Positions 17,932 through 27,098 are shown, counted from the stretch's first letter. The stretch is DNA of 64,000 nt from Desulfococcaceae bacterium HSG9 (GCA_030378005.1 JAUCGF010000071.1:1-64000), one strand, 5' to 3'. Numbers and translations: made by a program. The notes: generated by a model not told the origin, from the sequence alone.

Positions 17932-19110
17932 ATGCAAAAATACAGCCGAAAAAAGAAACTCATATTCAATTTTATACTATGCTTTATCATATCTACTATG
18001 CTAGCTGTTATCTACTTTGGATACGTTGCTTATCGAACAAAATTGTTGTACAGCTATATTAAATCCGACCAACCTGCTTGGAAGGATAAGATGTATAAAA
18101 CAGATAAAGAACTTGGGTTTACACCCATTCCTAATTCACAAGGTGTACTGCAGATACACTCACTGGGGCTAGGTATTCCGATACGCTATGATACAAACGG
18201 ATTTCGAATTCCTATTAATGATAATAATCTGTCATCAGATTTGTCCCCTGTTGTGCTCACTTTAGGCGACTCCTTCACTTATGGATATGCAACTCACGCC
18301 AACAAAACATATCCATATTGGGTAGGCCAGTATCTCGAAGGAACCGTTTATAACGCTGGTATGTTTAGCTATGGCCTTTCCCAAATGTTAATTCTTGCTA
18401 GACGGTTAGTTCCTGTTTATAGACCTAATTATTTGATTGTACAATATTCGCCGTGGCTTGCAGCACGTTCATTAAAACCGCTTGCACCTGTGTATTGTGG
18501 CAGGATCCCGATACCCTATTTTTATTATAAGAAAAAAGAAGGAATGGCGTTATATTTGCCTGTTTTTTCAACAATAGTAACGGAGCTTTCAATAGAGAGA
18601 TATAAAAACATGCCAAAAGGTGTCGCTGATTTTATTTCTTTTCTGTGGAATGTAGGCATGCCTTTGTTTATTTATGATGATGTCAATATGACACTCTACG
18701 CGTTTAAAAAATTTTTTTGTTTTCTACCTAACCCGCCAACAAACAGCGATTATATAATAAAAAATATGCCTGGTGTGATAAAATACACGTATGATGAAAT
18801 AGATAGAGTAGCAAAAAAGAATAGATCAAAATTGGTTATTGTTGTATTGGGAGATCGTCATAAACCAATAAACATACCGTATCATTTATTACCCCTTGAT
18901 TCAATTATCGTAGATGCTCACAATACGTTGCTCAACCGATTACAAGTTGCAGATAAGGAAAATTATTTTAGACAGTACGGACACTGGCGAGGTTCACCAC
19001 CAAGGCTCATAGATTTACATCCAAACAAAGATGCGCATAGAATTATTGCTCAAGAAATCGTTCAGAATATCAAATCTATAGGTAAAATTCAAACTGAGAG
19101 ATACTACTAA
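17932..19110 (+). CDS. Membrane-anchored SGNH-hydrolase-like protein
   Basis: A 392-residue protein with an N-terminal membrane helix (about residues 10-30) and a periplasmic or external domain. The SGNH signature block GDSFTYG places a candidate nucleophile Ser at residue 114, and a candidate Asp/His block DLHPNKDAH lies near the C terminus. Family knowledge: such proteins are esterases or O-acetyl-handling enzymes of cell-surface polysaccharides. The substrate is unknown. Its DNA is visibly more A+T-rich than the transporter genes to the left, and the gene starts 19 bases after a miniature inverted-repeat element with no clear ribosome binding site, so transfer is likely. Confidence 0.7.
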   Translation: MQKYSRKKKLIFNFILCFIISTMLAVIYFGYVAYRTKLLYSYIKSDQPAWKDKMYKTDKELGFTPIPNSQGVLQIHSLGLGIPIRYDTNGFRIPINDNNLSSDLSPVVLTLGDSFTYGYATHANKTYPYWVGQYLEGTVYNAGMFSYGLSQMLILARRLVPVYRPNYLIVQYSPWLAARSLKPLAPVYCGRIPIPYFYYKKKEGMALYLPVFSTIVTELSIERYKNMPKGVADFISFLWNVGMPLFIYDDVNMTLYAFKKFFCFLPNPPTNSDYIIKNMPGVIKYTYDEIDRVAKKNRSKLVIVVLGDRHKPINIPYHLLPLDSIIVDAHNTLLNRLQVADKENYFRQYGHWRGSPPRLIDLHPNKDAHRIIAQEIVQNIKSIGKIQTERYY

Positions 19111-19129
19111 TACACTGAGGCGGAAATTA

Positions 19130-19213
19130 GTCAGTAGGTCGGGTTAGCGTAGCGTAACCCGACAAAGCATACACGGCAAACGTCGGGTTATGCTGCGCTA
19201 ACCCACTGGCTAC
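19130..19213. repeat. Palindromic repeat GTAGGTCGGGTTAGCG, copy A
   Basis: A roughly 84-base element: CAGTAGGTCGGGTTAGCGTA at the left and an imperfect complement ending AACCCACTGGCTAC at the right, with a self-complementary left half (GGGTTAGCGTAGCGTAACCC). Related copies are at 20240, 22240, 25890 and 32164. Confidence 0.75.
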
Positions 19214-19334
19214 TCACATTCACCTGGTAGTTATTGTGATTTTCAAAACCAACCTTGATGAACACGGCAAGCACATCCCTAACAACTTTGTTGTGAATGG
19301 AAAATATTTTCACCTTGAAGGATTGAGGAACAAT

Positions 19335-19712
19335 ATGTCAGAAACAGCTTATTTCCGACCGACCGTTGTAAGAACGGACAGAGGATTGTCAATAGCGGGC
19401 ACACGCACCACGCTATATCAGATAATGGATTATGTCAAAGAAAACGAACCCCCCGAAGTTATTCGTGACCATTTTCGCCTCACTATCAAACAGACGGCCG
19501 ATGTTATGGATTATATTCGGACCCATTATGATGAAGTCGAGGAAGAATATCGGAAAATAGTGAGGAAAGCAGATGAGATACGGCAATATTGGTCAGAGCG
19601 TAACAGGGAACGTTTTACCGAGATTTCCCGCAGCCCGGAACATAAGGAAATCCGTACCAGACTGGACGAATGGAAAGCGAAACTGAGAGAAAATGATAAC
19701 CATACTGACTGA
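19335..19712 (+). CDS. DUF433-type antitoxin-like protein
   Basis: A 125-residue protein. I chose the ATG at 19335 because GAGGA lies just upstream; an in-frame start at 19236 lacks one. The N-terminal part (RTDRGLSIAGTRTTLYQIMDYVKENEPPEVIRDHF, in parts: GLSIAGTRTTLYQIMDY and PPEVIRDHFRL) fits the DUF433 HTH-like fold, followed by a charged C-terminal helix. It overlaps the next gene by 20 bases. DUF433 genes are commonly paired with PIN-like DUF5615 genes, so antitoxin and repressor is the likely role. Confidence 0.75.
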   Translation: MSETAYFRPTVVRTDRGLSIAGTRTTLYQIMDYVKENEPPEVIRDHFRLTIKQTADVMDYIRTHYDEVEEEYRKIVRKADEIRQYWSERNRERFTEISRSPEHKEIRTRLDEWKAKLRENDNHTD

Positions 19713-20088
19713 CCATAATATGGAAGGGCAGGCGATACGGCTATGGGACACTCTTGCAAAGACTGATCTCATAAAAATTGTTCCGATGCGGTTTGCTATG
19801 TTTGCCGATGTCGGTCTTCCCAGAGACAGCAGTGACCGTGAAGTGTGGCGTTTTGTTCAGGCTAACCGGATGCTTCTGCTGACAGACAACCGAAGCGACA
19901 ATGAGAAAGACTCTCTCGAACAGACCATCCGTGAAGAGAATACGCTGAATTCCCTTCCTGTTCTCACCGTTGGCAGACTAAGTCGTATGAAAGAAAGGTA
20001 TTATCGTGAAAGATGTGCGGAAAAAATAGCGGAAATAGTATCGGATATAAAAAACTATCAGGGCACAGGTCGTATTTTTATTCCCTAA
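19693..20088 (+). CDS. PIN-like (DUF5615-type) toxin candidate
   Basis: A 131-residue protein starting MITILTDHNMEG, with acidic residues at the positions expected for a PIN-like nuclease (TDHN near residue 6-9, SSDREVW in the middle, LLLTDNRSDNE later). It overlaps the DUF433-like gene by 20 bases, the arrangement of a type II toxin-antitoxin pair. Inference: a ribonuclease toxin neutralised by the upstream protein. The similarity to canonical DUF5615 is by pattern only, so the family call is moderate. Confidence 0.65.
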   Translation: MITILTDHNMEGQAIRLWDTLAKTDLIKIVPMRFAMFADVGLPRDSSDREVWRFVQANRMLLLTDNRSDNEKDSLEQTIREENTLNSLPVLTVGRLSRMKERYYRERCAEKIAEIVSDIKNYQGTGRIFIP

Positions 20089-20452
20089 CCGAATGAAATT
20101 AAAACAATATAACAGGTTGAAAACAATCCGGTTTCAAAGAAAAAAAATACTCATCGTGTCACCGGACTTTTCAAAGATATTTCCTGATTATAACGGATTT
20201 GGCGCATGTCGCTTTCGGTCCGTCCTGGGATTGAAACGCCAGTCAGTAGGTCGGGTTAGCGTAGCGTAACCCGACAAAGCATACATAAGCTACGCTAACC
20301 CGACCTACTGGCTGAAATCACAATTCATGTCGGCTAATATGCGATATTGATATTGGCCGACAAAAACCGTTTTGTATGTCGAATTACGGTAGAACCGTCG
20401 ATTGACCGGACGCAAAAAGCCGCGCCGGCTATTTGATTGTTATGTGCAATAA
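20089..20452. other. Intergenic region with palindromic repeat copy B
   Basis: No gene in 364 bases. Copy B of the GTAGGTCGGGTTAGCG element occupies about 20240-20314 and is the most complete: AGTCAGTAGGTCGGGTTAGC at the left, and CGCTAACCCGACCTACTGGCT, split as CGCTAACCCG and ACCTACTGGCT, at the right. It separates the toxin-antitoxin pair from the restriction-modification pair. Confidence 0.65.
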
Positions 20453-21604
20453 ATGGAAGCAACAGGAATGTCATACGAATCAGTAGATAAATTACAGAAT
20501 GCTCTCGGAGAAAAAGTATTCCACTATACTAAAAACAAGAAAAAAGCCGCAGGCCGAGCGCTTGGTACAATGGTAGAGATAATCACCTATTATCTCTTAA
20601 AAACTTGGGGTTTCAACAGCTCTGTTTCAATAGAAAAACGTCTTGCAGAGTATGGAAACGAGGATATATCACATAACGTTGAATATTCCTTACATCCTGT
20701 AATCAAGGAGCATGAAATCATTGTTGCCAACGACGGAAATTCTATTACAGCAACAAAGATTTTCAAGGCTTTAAACCAAAAAATTGACATCTCAGAGTTT
20801 AAAAAAAAGAATAATAATCTTCTCGACAAGCATAATATTCTTCGCAACGCTTGCACAATTGGTGAATCCGGTAATTCCTTTTTGCTTACCTGTTTTAAGA
20901 TGGCGGGAAAACTGGAGCATGAGCTATCAGTTTTTGAGCAAATGAAAAAATCTTATGCCATTTTTGAATGCAAAAGAGTCGGTGTTGAGGAAGGAACTAA
21001 AAAAGGGCCTCAGACAATAGAAAAAGCAAAACAGGGAGCCTACGTTGCAAGAAGCGCATCTTCACTGCAAAAAATACGAACCGATAAAGGCGAAAAATAT
21101 GGGATAATTTATCGTTCCGACAACGAACCGTATATTAAGCCTTATACAGAGTTGATGGATAAAATTATTTACTCAGACGAAACTGAACTGCTGAAGAAAT
21201 TCATTTTAACCATAGGTGTTGTAAGCAATCATGGAAACTGGTTCACATCAGAAAATCACAATAAAGAATTAAAAGTTTTAGCACAATCGTATGATTGGCT
21301 GATATTCTTAACGGACAATGGGCTGGCGCAATTCATTGATGAATTGTTGCTTAATCCGAAACAGAATTATATCAAGGTTCAAAAAGCATTCAAATGCAGT
21401 TATACCGCTAACAAAAAACGGAATGTTTTTACAAAAGTCAAAATGGACTTTGAGGCTGACATTGCGCTGCGTAAATATTTCTTTGACAAATTTAATGAAA
21501 TTGAAAGATGGTTCAACATTATTGCGCCGGAGGGAAAAACAATAGCTGAACTGAAAGACGAACTGGCAGAGCTGCGTTCTAAAAATTGGAAAGTGATACT
21601 ATGA
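20453..21604 (+). CDS. Probable type II restriction endonuclease
   Basis: A 383-residue soluble protein with no membrane segment. I do not recognise a named family, but it has a nuclease-like ExK motif (FECKRVG, Glu 172 and Lys 174), a preceding acidic stretch, and a conserved-looking helix MVEIITYYLL near residue 40. The stop overlaps the start of a DNA adenine methyltransferase gene (ATGA), which is the strongest evidence for a restriction role. The ATG at 20468 is an alternative start. The gene is A+T-rich like the rest of the island. Confidence in nuclease function is moderate and rests mostly on the partner gene. Confidence 0.6.
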   Translation: MEATGMSYESVDKLQNALGEKVFHYTKNKKKAAGRALGTMVEIITYYLLKTWGFNSSVSIEKRLAEYGNEDISHNVEYSLHPVIKEHEIIVANDGNSITATKIFKALNQKIDISEFKKKNNNLLDKHNILRNACTIGESGNSFLLTCFKMAGKLEHELSVFEQMKKSYAIFECKRVGVEEGTKKGPQTIEKAKQGAYVARSASSLQKIRTDKGEKYGIIYRSDNEPYIKPYTELMDKIIYSDETELLKKFILTIGVVSNHGNWFTSENHNKELKVLAQSYDWLIFLTDNGLAQFIDELLLNPKQNYIKVQKAFKCSYTANKKRNVFTKVKMDFEADIALRKYFFDKFNEIERWFNIIAPEGKTIAELKDELAELRSKNWKVIL

Positions 21605-22185
21605 GCGCGGGAAGAACCGTAAATTCGCAAAATCAAAGTTGGGGAACCCCAAAGAAATATGTAGATGCTGTTAAACGTTTTTTTGACGGCTCTATTTCGT
21701 TAGACCCATGTTCAAACGAGTATTCAATAGTTCATGCGGAGACTGAATTTATGCTCCCGAACAATGACGGCCTCATAAAAGATTGGCGTTACCCGAAAAT
21801 TTACATGAATCCTCCATACGGTGCTGACAGAGAAAAAGGGACAACAATCAAGAACTGGTTGGCCAAATGTGCTTTGACACACAAAAAATATGGTTCCGAA
21901 ATATTGGCTTTAGTTCCGGTTGCGACAAATACCGGCCATTGGAAACAAAGTGTTTTCGGAAACGCCAAGGCCGTTTGTTTTCTCTATGATACAAGATTGA
22001 AATTTCTTGAAAATGGCAACGGCGGCGGCAAGGGCGCGCCTATGGCATGCGCAATGGTTTACTGGGGCGTGAATTATGATAAATTCGACAAAATATTTAT
22101 TAAATATGGCGCTGTGATAGATTTATCAAACTTGATTGGTGTTGATATAGGTCCTGCAAGTACACAAATGAAGCTTAAGTTTTGA
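21601..22185 (+). CDS. Phage-type DNA N6-adenine methyltransferase (Dam-like)
   Basis: A 194-residue methyltransferase. It shows the phage Dam family pattern: SWGTPKKYVDAV near the N terminus, SLDPCSN for cofactor binding, and the catalytic NPPY at residues 70-73 (MNPPYGAD). It is coupled to the upstream putative endonuclease by an ATGA overlap, so it probably protects host DNA in a small restriction-modification system. A 38-base piece of this gene (around 21999-22036) has a near copy at 42024-42061, after another methyltransferase gene. Confidence 0.8.
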   Translation: MSAGRTVNSQNQSWGTPKKYVDAVKRFFDGSISLDPCSNEYSIVHAETEFMLPNNDGLIKDWRYPKIYMNPPYGADREKGTTIKNWLAKCALTHKKYGSEILALVPVATNTGHWKQSVFGNAKAVCFLYDTRLKFLENGNGGGKGAPMACAMVYWGVNYDKFDKIFIKYGAVIDLSNLIGVDIGPASTQMKLKF

Positions 22186-22239
22186 ACAACAAAATATCAC
22201 ATAATCCATTGTTTAAGGCGGACGTAGCGAGTAGTCCCA

Positions 22240-22290
22240 AGTCAGTAAGTCGGGTTAGCGGATTCGATTTTGCTCCGCAAAACCGAATCG
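22240..22290. repeat. Palindromic repeat, partial copy C
   Basis: Only the left part, GTCAGTAAGTCGGGTTAGCG, is kept, followed by an unrelated hairpin GATTCGATTTTGC / GCAAAACCGAATC. It lies between the restriction-modification pair and the ATPase/subtilase pair. Confidence 0.55.
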
Positions 22291-22359
22291 TTGAGCTTGT
22301 CGTTATGTGTTTGGATAGTAAAACGTGTTGTATCTCTATGGCAAAAATGAGAGACTAAA

Positions 22360-23370
22360 ATGACTACCTCAAAAATAATCAAACAACTGTTCTTGTCGTT
22401 CAGCAAAAAAGACGATAAATCTTTTGAAGTAGCGGCAAGAGAGTATATTGAAAGAGAAAAAAGGAAAAAGCACAATATTGTTGCCAAAGAATTGGAAAAA
22501 GCTCTTTACAATACTGGAGACTTACCCACCTCTCAGAAGAGATTTAAAAACAGTTTGCCTATTCCAAGGGATACTGAAAAAGGTTTTCCATTACTTGAAA
22601 TTCAACATTTTAACAAGAATTTTGACTCTCTTATTATCTCTGAAGAGACAAAAGAGCAACTTGAGCAAATTATAAGAGAATTTAAAGATTCTGATATTCT
22701 TGCCACTTATAATCTCCAATATAAAAAGAAAATACTGCTTTGCGGGAAACCGGGAACAGGAAAAACTTTTTCAGCGCAAATTTTAAGCTCAGTTTTAAGC
22801 ATACCACTAATTTATATAAGATTTGATGCTATAATATCTTCTTATCTTGGTGAAACAGCTGGAAATTTAAGGAGGGTTTTTGATTTTATCGAACATGGCA
22901 CTTGGATAGTTCTTTTTGATGAGTTTGATATTATAGGGAAAAACAGAGATGACCGCCATGAACATGGAGAAATAAAAAGAGTAGTTAATAGCTTTTTACA
23001 GATGCTTGATAATCTGAAAGGAGACAGCATAATTTTTGCCGCAACCAACCATCAAAACATTTTAGATCCTGCAATATGGCGTCGTTTTGATGATGTGGTT
23101 TATTATAATCTTCCTGATGAGAAAATTAGACAACAGATATTTGAAAATTATCTAAAATCAATGAAAAGAAAAAACGATATTGATTTAGTAAAATTTTCCA
23201 AACTATCTAAAGGATTATCCCCTGCCGATATAAAAATGATTACGGAAGAGGCAATGAAAATTGCCATTATTAATTCTAAGAATTCTATCTCTATGAATGA
23301 TGTTGAAATTGCAGTTAATAAATTCATTCGTAGAGAAAAGGTAAAAAACAATGAAATGGGAGATAGATGA
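22360..23370 (+). CDS. ietA: AAA+ ATPase of an IetAS-type defence pair
   Basis: A 336-residue AAA+ ATPase of the FtsH/26S-like type. Walker A GKPGTGKT is at residues 129-136, Walker B ends in LFDEFD with Asp 187 and Glu 188, a sensor motif AATNHQ follows, then an arginine finger region RRFDDVVY and a helical lid with GLSPADIKMI. The N-terminal 100 residues are helical and charged. The gene overlaps by 4 bases a subtilisin-like protease. Family knowledge: an ATPase of this kind next to an S8 protease is the IetAS system, first described as a plasmid incompatibility locus and later as anti-phage. The name is given by organisation and domain content. Confidence 0.8.
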   Translation: MTTSKIIKQLFLSFSKKDDKSFEVAAREYIEREKRKKHNIVAKELEKALYNTGDLPTSQKRFKNSLPIPRDTEKGFPLLEIQHFNKNFDSLIISEETKEQLEQIIREFKDSDILATYNLQYKKKILLCGKPGTGKTFSAQILSSVLSIPLIYIRFDAIISSYLGETAGNLRRVFDFIEHGTWIVLFDEFDIIGKNRDDRHEHGEIKRVVNSFLQMLDNLKGDSIIFAATNHQNILDPAIWRRFDDVVYYNLPDEKIRQQIFENYLKSMKRKNDIDLVKFSKLSKGLSPADIKMITEEAMKIAIINSKNSISMNDVEIAVNKFIRREKVKNNEMGDR

Positions 23371-25793
23371 TGGAGAAGCTAAATCATCTAAAACTCCCTG
23401 TTTTTAAAGACAATGTGGAACGACATAAACGAAGTGGTGGCGGTGGTTATTCTCTTCCATCGGGGAGAAGTAAAAGCACTTTTGCACAACAAGCATCGCA
23501 AAGAGCTGATGAGTTGACCAATATCTATTCCGAATTGAAACAGAAGTATTCAGGGGAGATTGATCCATCGCTAATCTATGAGATTGAAATAAACCAAGCT
23601 GTTTATCCAGAAAGTTTTGATAAAACACTCTCTTCAATGGGTATTCATGTTTTATCTGTAGCTGAAGGTAAAAAAGGATTTTGGATTGTTTTTAACGATA
23701 ACGACAACTTAGAAGCATTCAAAAATAAACTTGCCGATTATGGTTCAGAAGATGGACCTAAATATGATTTTTTTAATGCAATCGAATCTTTTCAAAATAT
23801 TCCTATTGAGAAAAAGATTGGTCAACGTTTAAAGGACAATCCGCTTTGTGATGTTGCGGACTTTATTGATATTGAATTATGGAAGATGGCTGATCCACAA
23901 AAAAATGAATATTTTATTCAACAGTTAACGGAAAAGTATACCGATTTATCACAATTTAAAATTACAGATAAGTTATCAACAAAATCATTTGTTCTTTTAC
24001 GGATAAAATTGACCAAAGCGATTTTCGATGAAATTATTGAATTTAACGAGATTGCCCGATCAGACAGACCATCACTCCCAGACTTCAATCCCTTTGAATA
24101 CAAACGGCCTGATATTTCAGATATTGTTTTTAATGAACCATCGGAAGGTGCTACCGGGATATTGATAATAGATTCCGGCATTATCTCTAATCACCCGATG
24201 TTAGAAAAATGTGTCGGTGGTGAAGAAAATTTTCAATCCGGTGAACCAGAATTACAAGACACTGTTGGACATGGCACTGCTGTAGCCGGTTGTGCTGCTT
24301 ATGGCAATATTGAAATTAATATCGAAAACAAAAACTTCAATCCTGAAAATTGGATATTTTCTGCAAAAGTCATGTATGCAGAAAGAAATGATATTAGCGG
24401 TAATGTATTAGCAGTTTATGATCCGGAAAAGTTAATTGAGCATCAATTCAAAGACGCAGTTGAGTATTTTTTATCGAATTCTGAATATCACATAAAGGTT
24501 GTAAATATTTCACTTGGTAATAGCAATGAAGTTTGGCGTAAGCATTATTCGCGGCAGCTCCCATTTGCTGCACTTATCGATGAATTAGCTTTTTCTTTTC
24601 CTAATGTAACATTTATTGTCTCCGCAGGTAATCAACATCCTAAAAACATGTATAATACCATTCAAGAAATTGTGGACAATTATCCAGCATATCTTACAGA
24701 CAATGATGAATTTAAAATAATTAACCCTGCGACATCGGGATTAGCCCTAACAGTAGGCTCAATTGCCGGAGCAGTTCGAATTGGCGAAGAACGATATGGA
24801 GCAGAGGATATTATAAAAACTCCTGTTGCAAAAGAACAACAGCCATCACCTTTCACAAGAACAGGTGCGGGGCTTAATGGAATGATTAAGCCGGAACTTG
24901 TGGAATATGGCGGCAACTTAATTTTAGCAGATGTTTATAATAGAATTACAGATGATATAGGCGGTAAAATTGCCTTACTGAACAACAAAAGTACTGAAGA
25001 CATAATCAAATACGACTACGGTACCAGTTATTCTGCACCTAAAGTCGCTTACTTGGCAGGCAAAATATCTAATAAATATCCACAAAAGTCATCCAATTTT
25101 ATAAAAAATATGTTGTTAATTGGTTCCGATTATCCATTTATGCCGGATAAAACATTTTACGACACAAAAGATAAAAAAAAGGCTGAAACAAAGCATTTGT
25201 CAGTAAGCGGTTTTGGTCTAAGTAATTTCGATAAAGCGATAAATTCTTTTACTAATCGGACTGTTCTTTGGGATGAGGGGGAAATAGCTTTAAATCAAAT
25301 AAAGGTTTATTCACTGCAATTGCCTGACATTTTCTTTAATGAAAAAGGTAAAAAGAAAATTACAGTTGTGCTTACTTTTAATCCTGAAACCCGGTTAACC
25401 CGTGGCGATAGTTACCTTGGAAATAGAATGGAGTTTCATCTATTCCATTCATTGAATCCAACTATCTTAATTGAAAAATACGGCGTTATTTCAAAAAACA
25501 CTGAAAGGGTTGGTGTACCAGAAGATATTAAAAAATTCGAGATAGGATTTTTCCCCGGTGCTAACACAAGAAAAGCAGGATGCCACCAAAAAGCTTGGAA
25601 AGATTATAAAAAAGGACCAAAAAATAGACCAGCAGCTCCAATGTCTTTAGTGCTTCTGAATTTCAATAAATGGATCAATGATGATAGCAGAATACAAAAT
25701 TATTGTGTTTCTGTAATATTTGAACATGAGAAGGAAATTGAATTATACAATGAAATCAGGGCAAATATTCAAGCAAGAACAAGGATTAGATGA
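23367..25793 (+). CDS. ietS: Subtilisin-like (S8) serine protease of an IetAS-type pair
   Basis: An 808-residue cytoplasmic-looking protease (no signal peptide). The N-terminal 240 residues are a charged, probably regulatory region. The S8 catalytic triad is complete: Asp 269 (LIIDSG), His 302 (VGHGTAVAG) and Ser 554 (YGTSYSAPK). A C-terminal beta-rich region of about 200 residues follows. It overlaps the ATPase gene by 4 bases, so the two proteins are made together. In the IetAS model the ATPase restrains or directs the protease until infection; that is known from the family and not visible here. The DNA is much more A+T-rich than the metabolic genes around it. Confidence 0.82.
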   Translation: MMEKLNHLKLPVFKDNVERHKRSGGGGYSLPSGRSKSTFAQQASQRADELTNIYSELKQKYSGEIDPSLIYEIEINQAVYPESFDKTLSSMGIHVLSVAEGKKGFWIVFNDNDNLEAFKNKLADYGSEDGPKYDFFNAIESFQNIPIEKKIGQRLKDNPLCDVADFIDIELWKMADPQKNEYFIQQLTEKYTDLSQFKITDKLSTKSFVLLRIKLTKAIFDEIIEFNEIARSDRPSLPDFNPFEYKRPDISDIVFNEPSEGATGILIIDSGIISNHPMLEKCVGGEENFQSGEPELQDTVGHGTAVAGCAAYGNIEINIENKNFNPENWIFSAKVMYAERNDISGNVLAVYDPEKLIEHQFKDAVEYFLSNSEYHIKVVNISLGNSNEVWRKHYSRQLPFAALIDELAFSFPNVTFIVSAGNQHPKNMYNTIQEIVDNYPAYLTDNDEFKIINPATSGLALTVGSIAGAVRIGEERYGAEDIIKTPVAKEQQPSPFTRTGAGLNGMIKPELVEYGGNLILADVYNRITDDIGGKIALLNNKSTEDIIKYDYGTSYSAPKVAYLAGKISNKYPQKSSNFIKNMLLIGSDYPFMPDKTFYDTKDKKKAETKHLSVSGFGLSNFDKAINSFTNRTVLWDEGEIALNQIKVYSLQLPDIFFNEKGKKKITVVLTFNPETRLTRGDSYLGNRMEFHLFHSLNPTILIEKYGVISKNTERVGVPEDIKKFEIGFFPGANTRKAGCHQKAWKDYKKGPKNRPAAPMSLVLLNFNKWINDDSRIQNYCVSVIFEHEKEIELYNEIRANIQARTRIR

Positions 25794-26313
25794 CGAGCCA
25801 CGTACGTCATCATAGATTATATCTGCGTACGCCGTTGCTGCTTGCGACCGCAACGTACAATCATAGTTGTAAGAAACGTGAGGAGAACAGTCAGTAGGTC
25901 GGGTTAGCGCAGCGTAACCCGACAAAACATACACCGCAAACGTCGGATTACGCTGCGCTAACCCGACCTACTGGCTCCCGAAAAATTTCTGTACATAATA
26001 GGGGAGCAGTAATCATGAGTATGATCACGGTTGAATTGCCGAAATCTTTGCGTATAAAAATCTCTGCCAATTTGTGAAGCTGTCTTATTTTCAGGCATCA
26101 CCGACGGAGAAAATACCATTTACCTATATGGAATCACAACCGGTCATGGCTGCGGTTTGATGTTTCGTTGTATAAATCTTGAGCCGCGTAGCCGGTTTAT
26201 GCGGTATGTTTATTTTCGGAAATCACCTTAGATTGAGCGATTTGCAGATGTTGCATTGATCCAATTTACGAAAGGTCAAAGTTTGAACCAATACTTATCA
26301 AAGAGGAATGATT
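25794..26313. other. Intergenic region with repeat copy D and a gene remnant
   Basis: Copy D of the GTAGGTCGGGTTAGCG palindrome spans about 25890-25976 and is nearly symmetrical. Between 26015 and 26300 there are short broken frames but no intact gene. AAGAGG at 26301-26306 is the ribosome binding site of the next gene. Confidence 0.55.
26015..26077 (+). pseudogene. Possible remnant of an antitoxin gene
   Basis: A 20-residue frame, MSMITVELPKSLRIKI and four more residues, begins after a good ribosome binding site (GGGGAG). The start resembles the N termini of small antitoxins, but the frame ends at once. The next 200 bases are open in scattered pieces only. It may be what is left of an earlier toxin-antitoxin module at this site. 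Confidence 0.25.
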
Positions 26314-26538
26314 ATGAGTTTAAATGCCCTAAAAATGGAATTGCCTTTTAGCTTATCTGAAAATGAAGCAAAAGTATTTCTCTCATTAAAGCTTTATGAA
26401 GTCGGAAAAATAACCCTTGGTCAAGCTGCTGACATGGCGGGATTTTCAAAACAATCTTTTATTGATGTGCTCGGTAATTATAAAATACCTGTAATAAACT
26501 ATTCTCCTGAAGAATTAAGAGAGGAACTGGGTCTTTGA
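26314..26538 (+). CDS. UPF0175-family antitoxin
   Basis: A 74-residue protein whose pattern, LSENEAKVFLSLKLYEVGKITLGQAADMAG (in parts: FLSLKLYEVGKITLGQAA and MAGFSKQSFIDVLG), is that of UPF0175 HTH antitoxins. The ATG at 26314 is preferred over 26308 because of spacing from AAGAGG. The toxin gene overlaps its stop by 3 bases. Confidence 0.85.
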   Translation: MSLNALKMELPFSLSENEAKVFLSLKLYEVGKITLGQAADMAGFSKQSFIDVLGNYKIPVINYSPEELREELGL

Positions 26539-26984
26539 AAGATAAAATAATTGCGGACAGCACATGCCTTATCGGTCTTGAAAGAACAAATCATTTGCGC
26601 ATTTTAAAAGAACTTTATGAGGCCGTAATAATTCCGCCTGAAGTTGAAAGAGAATTTGGAATCCTAAAAGACTGGATAAAAGTTAAGAAACCAGATAATA
26701 CACAACTCGTAATCTCTCTTAAATTGATAATGGACTCCGGCGAGGCTGAGGCAATTGCATTAGCCGGCATGATGGAAAAAAGCGTAATACTGGATGATAA
26801 ACAGGCAAGAAATATCGCAAAACGTATGAAACTCAAAGTTATTGGAACGGTCGGGATACTGATCAAAGCGAAAAATGCCGGTATAATACAAGCCGTGAAA
26901 CCGATCATAGAAGATTTGGAAAGAAATAATTTTTATATCAGTGAAAATCTGAAAAACGAGGCATTGAAAATAGCTAAAGAGTAA
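26535..26984 (+). CDS. DUF3368-family PIN-domain toxin
   Basis: A 149-residue PIN-like protein, probably a metal-dependent ribonuclease toxin. Acidic active-site residues fit the fold: ADSTCLIGLER near the N terminus, GEAEAIALA in the middle and LDDKQARNIAKR later. The start is TTG, overlapping the antitoxin stop, which fixes it. UPF0175 and DUF3368 genes are a common type II toxin-antitoxin pair. The pair is the last cassette of the island before the transporter ATPase gene. Confidence 0.85.
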   Translation: MKDKIIADSTCLIGLERTNHLRILKELYEAVIIPPEVEREFGILKDWIKVKKPDNTQLVISLKLIMDSGEAEAIALAGMMEKSVILDDKQARNIAKRMKLKVIGTVGILIKAKNAGIIQAVKPIIEDLERNNFYISENLKNEALKIAKE

Positions 26985-27098
26985 CATCAGGATGCCCAAT
27001 TTATAGTTTGAAGTGACTGAAGTTAAGGTTTCGTTTAAATATACAGGATTCCTGAACTTCAGCTCACTTTTCCGGCTTGACCGGGAAAGGATATAGTA

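Noticed and set aside
17932-26984. Prophage or integrative element with integrase and attachment sites
   Set aside because: No integrase, tRNA gene, phage structural gene or direct-repeat attachment pair was found; the island is made of defence cassettes and repeats only.
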